This document shows positions 18,312 through 27,231 of a stretch of DNA of 64,000 nucleotides, piece after piece. The DNA comes from Aminivibrio sp. (GTDB taxonomy: Bacteria; Synergistota; Synergistia; Synergistales; Aminobacteriaceae), in NCBI RefSeq assembly GCF_016756745.1, contig NZ_JAESIH010000025.1, positions 1-64,000 on the forward strand. Direction: 5' to 3'. The position numbers and the translations under genes were made by a program. The notes under the pieces are model-generated. The model worked only from the letters and a program-made list of their open reading frames with translations, did not search any database and was not told the DNA's origin. The stretch's first letter is position 1. Each line of letters starts with the position of its first letter.

Positions 18312-18336
18312 ACCTCCTCGGAGGGAGGGAATAAAA

Positions 18337-19224
18337 ATGGCGAAGATCGAATGCTGCTGGTACATCGGAGAATCCCTCCTGCCCTGGGAGGCCTCAGTTG
18401 CGGGAACCCTTGCCAGGGCGCTGATACGAAGCGGGACTGTTCTTCACGCCTATTCCGGGTCGGGAACGGATCTCCTGAACATTCCAGGGCTTCTCTCATG
18501 GCGCTCAATGCACACCATAGAAAGGGCAGCGGCGGCCGGGACCAGGGGAAGGCTGTGGCATCTGTGGGGAACCCCTCCTTTCTGGTGGGGGCTGGTCAGG
18601 CTCAGGGCGAGAACCGTACACACCCGCTTCTCCCTGAAAACGGAATGGAAAGGCCATCCCACGGTGTTTTCCGCTACCGAGTGCTCCGGAGGAGAAACCT
18701 ATATCCCCCCGGCGTTCGAGGTCAAGGTGAACTGGGGAGGAGAAGGTCCGGGAGAAACTTCCCCGGGAGATGAGTCTCTTCTCTGCCTTCTTGCGGGAGA
18801 GACTTCGGGAGAAAACGACTATTCTTCCCTTCTCGGAAGCATGGGGGCGGACTTCCGTCTGCTCGGCCGGGCAAGCGAGGAGACGATGCAGCTTCTCTCC
18901 CTCGGCAGGACAATGCTGCTCATAGAAAACCCTGTTCCCTCTCTTGCCCTTCTTTCGGCCAACGGGGCCCTTATGGGAGTCCCGACGGCGGCCCCTCGGT
19001 CGCCGGTCATGGATGAGCTCCTCGGGAAGGAAGGGTATGTCTATCTTGATCCATCTGCGGGAGCCGATGAAAAACGGTGGGTTCTGACCCGGCTCGCCGG
19101 TGAGGAAGGAAGAGCCGCTTCCGCTGCCGCAAGGCGCCATGTATCCGAACAGTTCACCCCTGAAAAGGGAGCGAAAAAGCTGGAAAACCTCTATATCTCT
19201 CTTTCCGGGGGGGACGCCCGTTGA
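18337..19224 (+). CDS. Divergent glycosyltransferase-like protein
   Basis: A 295-residue protein without a recognisable N-terminal domain. Its C-terminal third keeps the layout of GT-B/GT4 glycosyltransferases: ENPVPSLALLSANGALMGVP, then a turn to PVMDELLGKEGYVYLDP, ending in ARRHVSEQFTPEKGAKKLEN. The second acidic residue of the usual E-x7-E donor-binding motif is not acidic here, so activity is uncertain. It may act with the coupled LpxL-like acyltransferase on envelope lipid or glycan. GAGGGAGGG precedes the start, 25 bases after tyrS, and its stop overlaps the TTG start of the next gene. Confidence 0.5.
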   Translation: MAKIECCWYIGESLLPWEASVAGTLARALIRSGTVLHAYSGSGTDLLNIPGLLSWRSMHTIERAAAAGTRGRLWHLWGTPPFWWGLVRLRARTVHTRFSLKTEWKGHPTVFSATECSGGETYIPPAFEVKVNWGGEGPGETSPGDESLLCLLAGETSGENDYSSLLGSMGADFRLLGRASEETMQLLSLGRTMLLIENPVPSLALLSANGALMGVPTAAPRSPVMDELLGKEGYVYLDPSAGADEKRWVLTRLAGEEGRAASAAARRHVSEQFTPEKGAKKLENLYISLSGGDAR

Positions 19225-20066
19225 AAGGTCGGGCAGCTGTTCTCAACGGTATCAGGGAATGGATCAGGCCAGGCTGGCGGGCTTTGGCAGTGGCGTCCTT
19301 TTTTTCCGGCGGGCTCAGGATCATCAGGCCGAGGCGGAATGTGGCCCTCGAAAATCTCCGGCTGGCCTTTCCGGACTCCGATGAAACATGGAGAAGAGAT
19401 ATACTGACGAAGTGTTACCAGCACATCTCCTGGATGGTGGCCGAATATCTCTCCCTTGTCTCGAATCCCTCCCTGGTGCATTCCTGGGTCGTGGAAATCG
19501 AAGGGAAAGAAATCCTGGACACATTACGGGATTCCGGCAGGGGGGCCATCATCCTGACCGGCCACGTGGGAAACTGGGAACTCCTGGCGGGATGGCTCGC
19601 TCAGGCGGGCTATCCTCTTACGGCAGTGGTCCGGAACCCGGACGACCCCAATCTCTCCGAACTTATTGAAACCTACCGTGCCGCGCTGGGAGTAAGAACC
19701 ATCCAGAAACATTTCATAATGAAAGATGCCGTCCGCCTTGCGAAAAGAGGGGGGTTTATCGGACTTCTTCCGGACCAGGCATGGCATTCCACCGGAGTCC
19801 ACGGTCCCTTTTTCGGCCGGATGTGCTACACGGCTGGAGGTCCGGCCGCCATTGCCCACCTGGCAGGAGTGCCTGTCGTTCCGGTTGTCTCCTACAGGCT
19901 TGCCCCCTTCAGGCACAGGGTGGTCATCTCCCCGCCGGTTCCCATGGCCGAAGGCGAGAGAAACGCAGCCATTCAGGAAAACACGCTTCGCATGAACAGG
20001 GCAATTGAAGAAATGATCCGTCCTTTTCCCGAACAGTGGCTCTGGCTTCACAGGCGGTGGAAGTAA
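19221..20066 (+). CDS. Lipid A-type acyltransferase (LpxL/HtrB family)
   Basis: A 281-residue membrane-associated acyltransferase. The catalytic HX4(D/E) motif is TGHVGNWELLAGW; other conserved segments are NVALENLRLAFPDS, FIGLLPDQAWHSTGVHGPFF, VPVVPVVSYRLAP and the C-terminal PFPEQWLWLHRRW. Family members add secondary acyl chains to lipid A on the inner face of the inner membrane, so its presence argues for an LPS-like outer membrane. The start is a TTG overlapping the upstream stop (TTGA), meaning translation depends on the glycosyltransferase-like gene before it. Confidence 0.9.
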   Translation: MKGRAAVLNGIREWIRPGWRALAVASFFSGGLRIIRPRRNVALENLRLAFPDSDETWRRDILTKCYQHISWMVAEYLSLVSNPSLVHSWVVEIEGKEILDTLRDSGRGAIILTGHVGNWELLAGWLAQAGYPLTAVVRNPDDPNLSELIETYRAALGVRTIQKHFIMKDAVRLAKRGGFIGLLPDQAWHSTGVHGPFFGRMCYTAGGPAAIAHLAGVPVVPVVSYRLAPFRHRVVISPPVPMAEGERNAAIQENTLRMNRAIEEMIRPFPEQWLWLHRRWK

Positions 20067-20128
20067 AACCTCCCTGGGCAGAGAAAGGAATGAAGCCTGC
20101 GAAACTAGTCCTGTTCCGTATTTTTCTC

Positions 20129-20157
20129 TTGATACTCCGATCTTTTGATGCTATTCT
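20129..20157 (+). promoter_or_regulatory. Promoter for the 20190 gene
   Basis: TTGATA (20129-20134) and TATTCT (20152-20157) are separated by exactly 17 bp and lie about 30 nt upstream of the start codon of an otherwise isolated gene. Confidence 0.6.
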
Positions 20158-20189
20158 ATTGCAAAACATCAGAAGAGGAGGGGTTGGTC

Positions 20190-21110
20190 ATGATATTCGA
20201 GCTCATGTCGAGAGGAAACATCGCGCGCCTCCCTGACGACATGACTGTTGACGGCCTGCCCGACGGGCCGTTTCCGAGGGTCCTCCTTCTTCTCCCTTAC
20301 AACAGGTATCTCGTGGGTTCCGCGACCATGAAACACTATGAACGCTGGACTCTGGGGAAACTCGGAACGGATGAATCTACGGAAGTTTTTCTATACGAAG
20401 GAAAGCCGAAGACCCTTCTGCTCGGTGAAGTGGAGAAGGCGACCATTTCCGCCGAAGTGGTTTCACAGCTGAAAGCATTCCTTTCCGGGCAAATGCCTCC
20501 TCCGGGGGAACACATGCCTTCGGCTCTTATTCTCAGGGGGCTTATAGGGGAGGAACACCTTCTGGGAGAAGGAGAATTTCTCCAGAACGAAGAAGCCTTT
20601 TTCGATGTACTGGAAAAGGACGTTACGGCCAAGATGGCCTATTGGGCCATAAGGCTTGCCCTTTTCAGGAACGATTATGAAGCCGTATCCAGGGTCAAGA
20701 CCTGGATGAAAAGTGCAGCGGATGTATTCGAGGGCGTAACCCAGCCTCCGAAGATCTGGTTTTCTCTGACAGATTTGCCCGGGAAAAAGGACATCGAGGA
20801 GATGGAAGGGCTCGCATTCTCCCTTGACGACCTCCAGAGAATGAACTCCCAGTCCTCGCGGCCGGTTGTGCTGTACAGCAAGTCGGGATACCTCATTCTC
20901 TCCGATTTTGGAGGAGAAGGCCCAGATTCAGCTTTCAGGATATGGATGTTTCTCCCCATTACTCTCTGGAATGAAATGCGGGAACGGAGAAAGCTTTCCA
21001 TCCGGGAGATTGTCATGGCATCATGGGGATACCTGGACGGCCTGGGTGCGGAAAAAGAGCGGTCCCGGTACTCCCAGCGGACTGCGGCACAGGGAACAAG
21101 AACGGTATAA
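20190..21110 (+). CDS. Conserved-looking cytoplasmic protein, function unknown
   Basis: A 306-residue soluble protein with no signal peptide or membrane segment. I recognise no family. It opens MIFELMSRGNIARLPDDMTV and contains a hydrophobic strand FPRVLLLLPYNRYLVG, an acidic helical middle and a C-terminal region with VVLYSKSGYLILSDFGGEG. Codon use matches neighbouring genes and the ribosome site AGAGGAGGGG is strong, so it is real. It forms its own transcription unit: a 17-bp-spaced promoter lies upstream and a bidirectional terminator overlaps its stop codon. Confidence 0.8.
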   Translation: MIFELMSRGNIARLPDDMTVDGLPDGPFPRVLLLLPYNRYLVGSATMKHYERWTLGKLGTDESTEVFLYEGKPKTLLLGEVEKATISAEVVSQLKAFLSGQMPPPGEHMPSALILRGLIGEEHLLGEGEFLQNEEAFFDVLEKDVTAKMAYWAIRLALFRNDYEAVSRVKTWMKSAADVFEGVTQPPKIWFSLTDLPGKKDIEEMEGLAFSLDDLQRMNSQSSRPVVLYSKSGYLILSDFGGEGPDSAFRIWMFLPITLWNEMRERRKLSIREIVMASWGYLDGLGAEKERSRYSQRTAAQGTRTV

Positions 21111-21153
21111 AAACAGGAGAGAGGCTTTTCGGCCTCTCTCCTGTTTTTATACC
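21104..21153. terminator. Bidirectional intrinsic terminator
   Basis: A 22-bp perfect stem (21104-21125 with 21132-21153) with a short loop. Its arms begin GGTATAAAAACAGG and end CCTGTTTTTATACC, so each strand has its own T-run. It overlaps the stop of the 20190 gene and serves the convergent ABC permease. Confidence 0.93.
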
Positions 21154-21171
21154 GGCTTTGGGAAAACCCGT

Positions 21172-21825
21172 TCAGCTGACTTTCCATTTCTTTTCCACAC
21201 ATTGAAGGGAAAAGCTCGTTACGCTCGTCATCACAAGGTAAATTATTCCCACCGCGATGAACGTTTCGAAGGACGCATAGGTAACGCTCCTCACCTGCTG
21301 TCCCACCATGGTAAGTTCTGTTATGGCAAGGGTGGACAGCAGGGAAGATTCCTTGATGAGGGTGACGAACTCGTTCCCGATGGCGGGGAGCATGTTCCTG
21401 ATAGCCTGGGGAAGGATTATGAAGCGCATGGTCTTCAGGTACGAAAGACCGAGCACCTTGGATGCTTCCCACTGTCCCTTCGGCACCGCTTCAATTCCTC
21501 CCCGGACAATTTCACCCACGTATCCCGACGAATTGATTGAAAGGCCGATTATGCCGGCGGTAAAGGCAGGCAGATTCAGCCCGAGGGAGGGAAGTCCGAA
21601 GTAAATCAGGAAGAGCTGGATGAGAAGCGGTGTCCCTCTTATAATATAAATATAGGTCGCTGCGGCAGCCCGAACGGGCGCAAAGGGAACCACCCTGAGG
21701 GCACCGACGAAAATGCCGAGAATTGCCCCGAACAGGACGGAGAGAGCAGAGGCCTGAATAGTCACCTTCGCTCCGGTAAGCAGCATATGGAGATATGGGA
21801 CGATGGCGGAAAAATCAAGCGTCAT
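21172..21825 (-). CDS. Polar amino-acid ABC transporter permease
   Basis: A 217-residue inner-membrane permease of the HisM/GlnP family with about five membrane segments. The start is [20 protein letters not shown]. The sequences [20 protein letters not shown] and the EAA-loop [20 protein letters not shown], which docks on the ATPase, are diagnostic. Its start overlaps the end of the ATPase gene by 11 bases. Together they import an amino acid, but no substrate-binding protein gene is adjacent, so the complex must use one encoded elsewhere. Confidence 0.93.
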   Translation of the reverse strand: MTLDFSAIVPYLHMLLTGAKVTIQASALSVLFGAILGIFVGALRVVPFAPVRAAAATYIYIIRGTPLLIQLFLIYFGLPSLGLNLPAFTAGIIGLSINSSGYVGEIVRGGIEAVPKGQWEASKVLGLSYLKTMRFIILPQAIRNMLPAIGNEFVTLIKESSLLSTLAITELTMVGQQVRSVTYASFETFIAVGIIYLVMTSVTSFSLQCVEKKWKVS

Positions 21826-22645
21826 GCCGGCATGCCTCCTTTTTGTCTCCTTCGGTAAGCTCTTTCCCGAAGTGTACGAGCATTCTCTGGAGGAAGAGCT
21901 TTGTCCTGGGAAGTTCCGGACAAGAGAAGATTTTTTTCGGGTGTCCCTGTTCGACGATATTGCCGTCTGCCATGAAAAGCACTCTGTCAGAGACTTCTTT
22001 TGCGAACATCATCTCGTGGGTGATGATCATCATGGTCATACCGGAATCGGCGAGGCCTGCGATTACATCAAGCACTTCGCCCACGAGCTCCGGGTCGAGG
22101 GCGCTGGTCGGCTCGTCAAACAACATGATTTTGGGATTCATCGCCAGAGCTCTTGCAATGGCCACCCTCTGACACTGGCCTCCAGAGAGTTCGTTCGGCC
22201 GCGCGTTTCTCTTTTCTTCCAGCCCGACCCTCTTCAGAAGGGCCATGGCGTTCTCAAAAGCGTCTTCCCTCGAAAGTCCGAGAATTTGGATGGGGCTCAG
22301 CGTGAGATTGTCCAGGACAGAAAGATGAGGGAAGAGATTGAACTGCTGGAAAATCATACCAACCAGGCGGGCGATATCGCGGTTGGAATGGCTTGCCCCG
22401 TCGGTCCTCTTCCCGTAAAGGTAAATCTCTCCGGCGTTTATTTTCTCCAGTCTGCAGATGCACCGCGCAAGGGTGCTTTTCCCCGAACCGCTTGGTCCGA
22501 TAACCGAAACCACTTCCCCTTCCCGCACTGAAAGAGAAACGTCCCGCAACACGGACAGACTGCCGAAGGATTTATGAAGACCCCGCACCTCAATTGCGGG
22601 AAGGGAAGCGGAAGAATCTGAAGGGATCGCTTCGTTATTGGACAC
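21815..22645 (-). CDS. Polar amino-acid ABC transporter ATPase
   Basis: A 276-residue ABC ATPase of the GlnQ/HisP type. It has Walker [11 protein letters not shown]-loop [15 protein letters not shown], signature [17 protein letters not shown], Walker [15 protein letters not shown] and the switch His in [12 protein letters not shown]. About 25 residues precede the conserved start of the domain; the GTG at 22645 with AGGAGGTGACGGGT before it is the chosen start. It is the first gene of a two-gene operon with the permease. Confidence 0.95.
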   Translation of the reverse strand: MSNNEAIPSDSSASLPAIEVRGLHKSFGSLSVLRDVSLSVREGEVVSVIGPSGSGKSTLARCICRLEKINAGEIYLYGKRTDGASHSNRDIARLVGMIFQQFNLFPHLSVLDNLTLSPIQILGLSREDAFENAMALLKRVGLEEKRNARPNELSGGQCQRVAIARALAMNPKIMLFDEPTSALDPELVGEVLDVIAGLADSGMTMMIITHEMMFAKEVSDRVLFMADGNIVEQGHPKKIFSCPELPRTKLFLQRMLVHFGKELTEGDKKEACRHDA

Positions 22646-22715
22646 ACCCGTCACCTCCTGATTAACTGGAACATTATAGCGCAACCGGAGGCAACGTCAA
22701 AGAAAAAAACCGCCC

Positions 22716-22780
22716 CCTAAATCCGCACCTCAGCGGGGAGCGTCACCGGGGAACGCTTGGGCTGGGGGTGCGGATTCAGG
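22716..22780. repeat. Intergenic repeat family, copy C (short, inverted)
   Basis: A 65-bp copy with ends CCTAAATCCGC and GCGGATTCAGG (one change). Its body (GGGAGCGTCACCGG then CGCTTGGGC) is the reverse complement of the right end of copy B, so it is a minimal version containing only that arm, inserted in the opposite orientation. It lies between the ABC ATPase start and the small gene at 22794. Confidence 0.8.
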
Positions 22781-22793
22781 GGGGCGGCTCGTT

Positions 22794-22919
22794 CTACTGG
22801 TCGTACCGGGATCTGTAAGTATCGTGATTCAAATCGGACATCAGGTTGTTGAAGGTATCGGAAGAATCGTCCCGGGAAGTGCTTTTGCCGCCTTTCAGTT
22901 CAAGTTCCGTCTTTTCCAT
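22794..22919 (-). CDS. Small 41-residue protein
   Basis: A short gene with a good ribosome site (AAAGGAG, seven bases before the ATG at 22919). The product starts MEKTELELKGGKSTSRDD and ends NHDTYRSRYDQ; it is hydrophilic, rich in Asp, Ser, Lys and Arg, with no cysteine and no membrane segment. I recognise no family. The nearest genes are a divergent MBL hydrolase and the ABC transporter on the same strand about 150 bases downstream, separated from it by repeat copy C. Evidence is the ribosome site and clean frame only. Confidence 0.5.
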   Translation of the reverse strand: MEKTELELKGGKSTSRDDSSDTFNNLMSDLNHDTYRSRYDQ

Positions 22920-23077
22920 GATGCATCTCCTTTGCTGCAGAATAAAGAATTACAAAAATGGTCCGTACCAAAGGTGAGCAAATTATAGCACATGGTCCGG
23001 ACTGCGCAAGGGGGATTGCCAAGACTTTTCGTTTGCCTCACAATAAACGCAGTATACGGAATAAGGGGGACAGGCTT

Positions 23078-23962
23078 GTGGAAACAGTAAAGCTGGGAGC
23101 TGCGACGGAGTACATTCCGGGACGAGTGAACGTGGGGGTTTTTCTGTATCAGGACGGGGCAAGGCTGGTTGACAGCGGACTGGATGACGAAGCGGGAAGA
23201 AAAATCGCCCGTATGCTCGAGGAGAGAAAAATTCCTCTCCGGAGAATCGTGACGACCCATTCCAATGCGGACCACTGCGGAGGAAACGCCTTCCTGAGAA
23301 AAAGGACCGGCTGCTCGGTAGCGGCGACCCGCCTTGAGTCGGTAGTCATTGAAAATCCGGTCCTCGAACCTCTTCTGCTCTGGTCGGCTTTCCCCTTTGC
23401 GGAACTGGGGAACAAGTTTCTCCAGGCGAAACCGTCGGAAGTCGACATGCTCATAGAAAACAGGGGGGTGTTCGATGAATCCGGACTGGAAGCGGTACCC
23501 CTGCCGGGGCATTTTCTCGACATGATCGGCGTCAGGACGCCCGATGATGTTTTTTTTGTTGCGGACTCCGTCTTCTCGGAAGATCTCATCGAAAAATATG
23601 CCGTTATGTTCGTCCTCGATGTGGGTGCGGCCCTGGAAACCATCGACCGGCTGGTCGAGGCCCAAGCCGCCTGGTTTGTTCCAAGCCACGCGGCCGCCAC
23701 CGAAAACATCGTTCCTCTTGCCGAGGCCAATCGGAAGGGGCTGCTCCGGGTGAGCGAGGCGGTTCTGGACTGCTGCGGGGAGCCGGCCGGCAGGGAGGAA
23801 ATCCTTCGGGGCCTGGCGGACCGTTTTTCCCTTTCCATGTCGGTGAGTGAGTACGTTCTGAACAGCGCTGCCGTAGGAGCGCATCTTTCATGGCTGAGAA
23901 AGCAGGGGCAGGTTTCTCCCCTTGTGGAGAAAGGGGTTTTGCTCTGGCGGAAAACTTCCTGA
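23078..23962 (+). CDS. MBL-fold metallo-hydrolase
   Basis: A 294-residue metallo-beta-lactamase-fold hydrolase. The zinc motif reads TTHSNADHCGGN, with Ser and Asn at positions where many members have His, so the metal site is slightly unusual (HxNxDH). Downstream ligands are probably PLPGHFLDMIG and VFFVADSVFS. The C-terminal ~90 residues are helical and resemble a winged-helix tail (EEILRGLADRFSLSMSVSEY). The GTG at 23078 with AAGGGGGA upstream is chosen; the frame is open further upstream but the extension does not look coding. Substrate unknown. It ends five bases from the convergent AEC gene. Confidence 0.82.
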   Translation: METVKLGAATEYIPGRVNVGVFLYQDGARLVDSGLDDEAGRKIARMLEERKIPLRRIVTTHSNADHCGGNAFLRKRTGCSVAATRLESVVIENPVLEPLLLWSAFPFAELGNKFLQAKPSEVDMLIENRGVFDESGLEAVPLPGHFLDMIGVRTPDDVFFVADSVFSEDLIEKYAVMFVLDVGAALETIDRLVEAQAAWFVPSHAAATENIVPLAEANRKGLLRVSEAVLDCCGEPAGREEILRGLADRFSLSMSVSEYVLNSAAVGAHLSWLRKQGQVSPLVEKGVLLWRKTS

Positions 23963-23967
23963 AACAG

Positions 23968-24894
23968 TTAAATGCCGAGGAGCCTGATCCAGAAAGGAAG
24001 GGAGATTGCCGAAAAGATGGTTGTTACGGCAATCACTTCTCCGGCGTACTTGTCGTCCATACCCATTCCCTGGGCCACCACGAGAGAGTTTACAGCCACA
24101 GGCATGGCGCTTACGAAAACCACTACCTTAAGCATAACGGGATCCACCGGCCACACGAGAAGGAACGCCCATACCACCGCAGGCTGAACCATGAGCTTGA
24201 TCAGAGTGTCCCTCCATGTTTTCCGGAGCATGGCGGGAACGGACCTGAAAGACAGCCCCGCTCCCACGGCGAGGAGCGCCATTCCCGTCCCGATGTCGCC
24301 CAAGACCTTCAGGGTGACATCCACCGGGCGCGGAAATTCGTTCACTCCTGCAAACGAAAAGCCTATCCCGACGAAGCAGGCGATCACCATGGGATTGCCG
24401 GCGAGCTTCTTTACCGAGTTGAGAATGGACTTCGGTGAAATTCCCCCGGAGAGGACAATCTGGGATGCCGCGATGGAAATTATGTGGTAGCCTACAAGGC
24501 TCATGGCGAAATACAGGGAGAGGCTCTCGAGTCCCGTTGAGCCAAGGGCGATCGAAACGGCGGGAATGCCCATGAAAACCTGGTTTGAACGCATGGAGAC
24601 GAGCGCGGAGATGGCGAGCCGGTGCCGTTCCTCACCGGCTCGCCTGCCTGCGGCCCAGGCAATCAGGGGCATAAGAAGATAGCTTGCATGGACTGCCGGA
24701 AGAAGGTTCAGATTCCCTGCGGCCGTAAGGTCCGCCCTGGCAGTGAGCCGGACAAGAAGGGCAGGGATCGAAAGCCAGTAAAGAATCTTGTTGTTTTCCC
24801 TGAACGTGCTCCTCGGGATAATTCCAAACTCGGTGAAAGCCCACCCGATAAGGATGATTGCGGCAATAGGGAATATGATGGCAATTTCATTCAT
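23968..24894 (-). CDS. AEC-family (auxin efflux carrier-like) transporter
   Basis: A 308-residue membrane protein with about ten hydrophobic segments in two five-helix halves. It begins MNEIAIIFPIAAIILIGWAF, and the polar crossover helices PALLVRLTARADL and PAVVWAFLLVWPVDPVMLKV are typical of the family. Bacterial members export or import malate, other dicarboxylates or amino-acid derivatives. It is monocistronic and divergent from the phosphomannomutase gene; the shared 117-bp gap contains TATAAT at 24954 on the plus strand. Confidence 0.9.
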   Translation of the reverse strand: MNEIAIIFPIAAIILIGWAFTEFGIIPRSTFRENNKILYWLSIPALLVRLTARADLTAAGNLNLLPAVHASYLLMPLIAWAAGRRAGEERHRLAISALVSMRSNQVFMGIPAVSIALGSTGLESLSLYFAMSLVGYHIISIAASQIVLSGGISPKSILNSVKKLAGNPMVIACFVGIGFSFAGVNEFPRPVDVTLKVLGDIGTGMALLAVGAGLSFRSVPAMLRKTWRDTLIKLMVQPAVVWAFLLVWPVDPVMLKVVVFVSAMPVAVNSLVVAQGMGMDDKYAGEVIAVTTIFSAISLPFWIRLLGI

Positions 24895-25011
24895 GAAATA
24901 AACTCCTTGTACCCCTCATCGGGCTTTTTTTCAGTGAAGTAATATTGGTCGATTATAATACAGTCGCAGGTTTCAAGGCACAACAAAAGTATACACAAAG
25001 GAGGATCGTTT

Positions 25012-26394
25012 ATGCAAATCTCACCTGTCATTTTTCGCGAATACGACATTCGGGGTGTTGCCGATTCCGACCTTCCCGATCCGGTGGTGGAAGCCGTAGG
25101 AAAGGCCTTCGGTACCTGGCTCCGCCGCCGCGGCGTGGACAAGGTCGCTGTCGGAGGAGACGTCAGGCTCTCCACGGCAAGAATAGAGCAGGCTGCGGTG
25201 AGGGGCCTGACCTGGGCCGGGCTCGACGTGGTCAGGCTCGGAACGGTTACCACGCCCATGCTGTACTGGAGCATACCGGGGCTCTCTCTCGGCGGAGGAG
25301 TCATGATCACCGGGAGCCACAATCCGAAGGACATGAACGGCCTCAAGCTTGCCTGGGGAACGTCGACCCTTTACGGCGACGAAATTCGGGAGATTCTCCG
25401 CATGATCCTCGAGGACGATCTCCAGAAAGGTTCTGCTGAAGGCAGGGTGGAAACAGCAGATATTTCCGGCTTATACCTCGAGATGCTGCAGTCAAAAATC
25501 ACCCTCGGTCCCAGAAAGCTCAAGGTTGTGGCAGACTGCGGGAACGGAACCGCCGGCCTTCATGCCCGCTCATTTCTGGAGTCCCTGGGGGTCACTGCGG
25601 TCCTGCTTTTTGAAAAGCCTGACGGGACATTTCCCAACCATCACCCCGACCCGCAGAAACGGGAAAACCTCGTTTCTCTCATGGAGGCCGTCGTCAGGGA
25701 AAAGGCCGATCTCGGCATCGCCTTCGACGGCGATGCCGACAGGCTGGGCGTGGTGGACGAACGGGGAGAGATAATTTGGGGAGATATCCTCATGACTCTA
25801 TTCTGGAAGGAGATACTTCCGAAGTACCCGGGAGCGGAAGCCATTGTGGAGGTAAAGTGCTCCCAGTCCCTTGTGGATGAAATTCTCAGGCTCGGTGGAA
25901 AACCGCTTTTCTGGAAATCGGGGCACTCCCTCATCAAGGCGAAGATGAAGGAGATTGGTGCCGTTTTCGCCGGTGAGCTTTCCGGCCATTTCTTTTTCGC
26001 GGACGAGTATTACGGTTTCGACGACTCTTTCTATGCTGCGGGAAGACTCCTTCGGATACTCTCTCACGGCACGGGAAGCCTTTCTGCCATGATCTCCCAT
26101 GTGCCGGTTTACCTGAGCACGGCCGAAATCAGGATCGACTGTCCGGACGAAAAAAAATTCGCCGTGGTGAACGCAATTCGTGACAAGGCGCTGAAGGATC
26201 ATGAAGCCATCACCGTGGACGGGGTCCGGATACTGTACCCCGAGGGGTGGGGGCTGATCAGGGCCTCGAACACCCAGCCCGTGATCGTTACCCGGTGTGA
26301 GGGAAAAACCGAGAAAGCCCTTGAAGAAATCGGGGCCGACGTAAAAATGAGGCTCCTCGCCGAAGGACTGCCCGATTTCGAGTGGACCTTCTGA
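25012..26394 (+). CDS. manB: Phosphomannomutase/phosphoglucomutase
   Basis: A 460-residue alpha-D-phosphohexomutase of normal length, interconverting 1- and 6-phosphates of mannose or glucose for polysaccharide precursors. All four active-site elements are visible: the phosphoserine loop MITGSHNPKDMNG, the magnesium loop GIAFDGDADRLGVV, the sugar-specificity loop FAGELSGHFFF and the phosphate-binding loop RASNTQPVIVTRCEG. AAAGGAGGATCG precedes the ATG. Sugar preference between Man and Glc cannot be decided from sequence. It is likely monocistronic. Confidence 0.92.
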   Translation: MQISPVIFREYDIRGVADSDLPDPVVEAVGKAFGTWLRRRGVDKVAVGGDVRLSTARIEQAAVRGLTWAGLDVVRLGTVTTPMLYWSIPGLSLGGGVMITGSHNPKDMNGLKLAWGTSTLYGDEIREILRMILEDDLQKGSAEGRVETADISGLYLEMLQSKITLGPRKLKVVADCGNGTAGLHARSFLESLGVTAVLLFEKPDGTFPNHHPDPQKRENLVSLMEAVVREKADLGIAFDGDADRLGVVDERGEIIWGDILMTLFWKEILPKYPGAEAIVEVKCSQSLVDEILRLGGKPLFWKSGHSLIKAKMKEIGAVFAGELSGHFFFADEYYGFDDSFYAAGRLLRILSHGTGSLSAMISHVPVYLSTAEIRIDCPDEKKFAVVNAIRDKALKDHEAITVDGVRILYPEGWGLIRASNTQPVIVTRCEGKTEKALEEIGADVKMRLLAEGLPDFEWTF

Positions 26395-26418
26395 AAAAAT
26401 ACAGCGAAAGGGAGGTCG

Positions 26419-27123
26419 TCAGATCTCCCGTATCCCCTCGAGGGCAATTCCGTTCTGCAGGGTGCGGTATACCCTCTGAACATGAGCGGTCATGAGCCTG
26501 GTTACCCTGTCCAGGTCCCTTACGACGATGGCGTCGTACACGTCTTCGTGTTCTCTCAGGAAAATTTCCTTATCGTCGAGGAGCGCGTAGATTCGTTCGT
26601 GGGTGGCCATGATGAGGTTGAACGTCATCTTCACGATATTGACGAAGATGAAGTTGTGGGTGGACTCGGCAAGAACAAGGTGAAAATCGTAGTCGCACTG
26701 GGCGCGGTGTTCCAGGGATTCCACGTCTTTCCCGGTCTTTGTCAGGATCCGTCTGATTCTCGTCAGGTCCGAAGGCGAAGCGTGCTTGGCTGCCTCCACA
26801 GCGATGGCGGGTTCAAGAACGAGCCTGGCCTCAACCAGTTCCAGGATCGCTTCGTCCTGGAGAGGCACCTTTCCCATGCCGCCCCCCTCGCCCCGGGACC
26901 TGCGCACGAAACGCCCCTTCCCGGGGATGCTTTCGATAAAGCCCATCATTTCAAGGATTCGGAAACCCTCCCTGAGGGAGCTCCGACTGACGTTCAGTTC
27001 CTCGATGAGCTGCCGCTCAGGAGGAAGAGCCGACCCCTGGGGCAGGGCTCCCTCGGCGATCATTCTCTTTACCGTTTTAACGACCTGATCGTAAATCTTT
27101 GTTTTTCCTCTTCCGTTCTCCAT
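26419..27123 (-). CDS. FadR-type GntR regulator with FCD domain
   Basis: A 234-residue transcription factor. The N-terminal winged helix-turn-helix reads LPPERQLIEELNVSRSSLRE and LEMMGFIESIPGKGRFVRR. The C-terminal FCD ligand domain (~90-225) carries metal-type histidines in CDYDFHLVLAESTHN and LMTAHVQRVYR. FCD regulators respond to organic acids or sugars. It is divergent from the nucleoside kinase gene with a 108-bp gap, its likely place of autoregulation. No palindrome there was convincing enough to list. Confidence 0.92.
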   Translation of the reverse strand: MENGRGKTKIYDQVVKTVKRMIAEGALPQGSALPPERQLIEELNVSRSSLREGFRILEMMGFIESIPGKGRFVRRSRGEGGGMGKVPLQDEAILELVEARLVLEPAIAVEAAKHASPSDLTRIRRILTKTGKDVESLEHRAQCDYDFHLVLAESTHNFIFVNIVKMTFNLIMATHERIYALLDDKEIFLREHEDVYDAIVVRDLDRVTRLMTAHVQRVYRTLQNGIALEGIREI

Positions 27124-27231
27124 GGGCTTCTCCTCACAGTGTTAGGCTGATAGGAATATGATAAGATACAGCATAGTCTACTTTATACATCAAGGCAACA
27201 TCCTTTTTCCCACCTGAGAGGAGGAGTCTTC

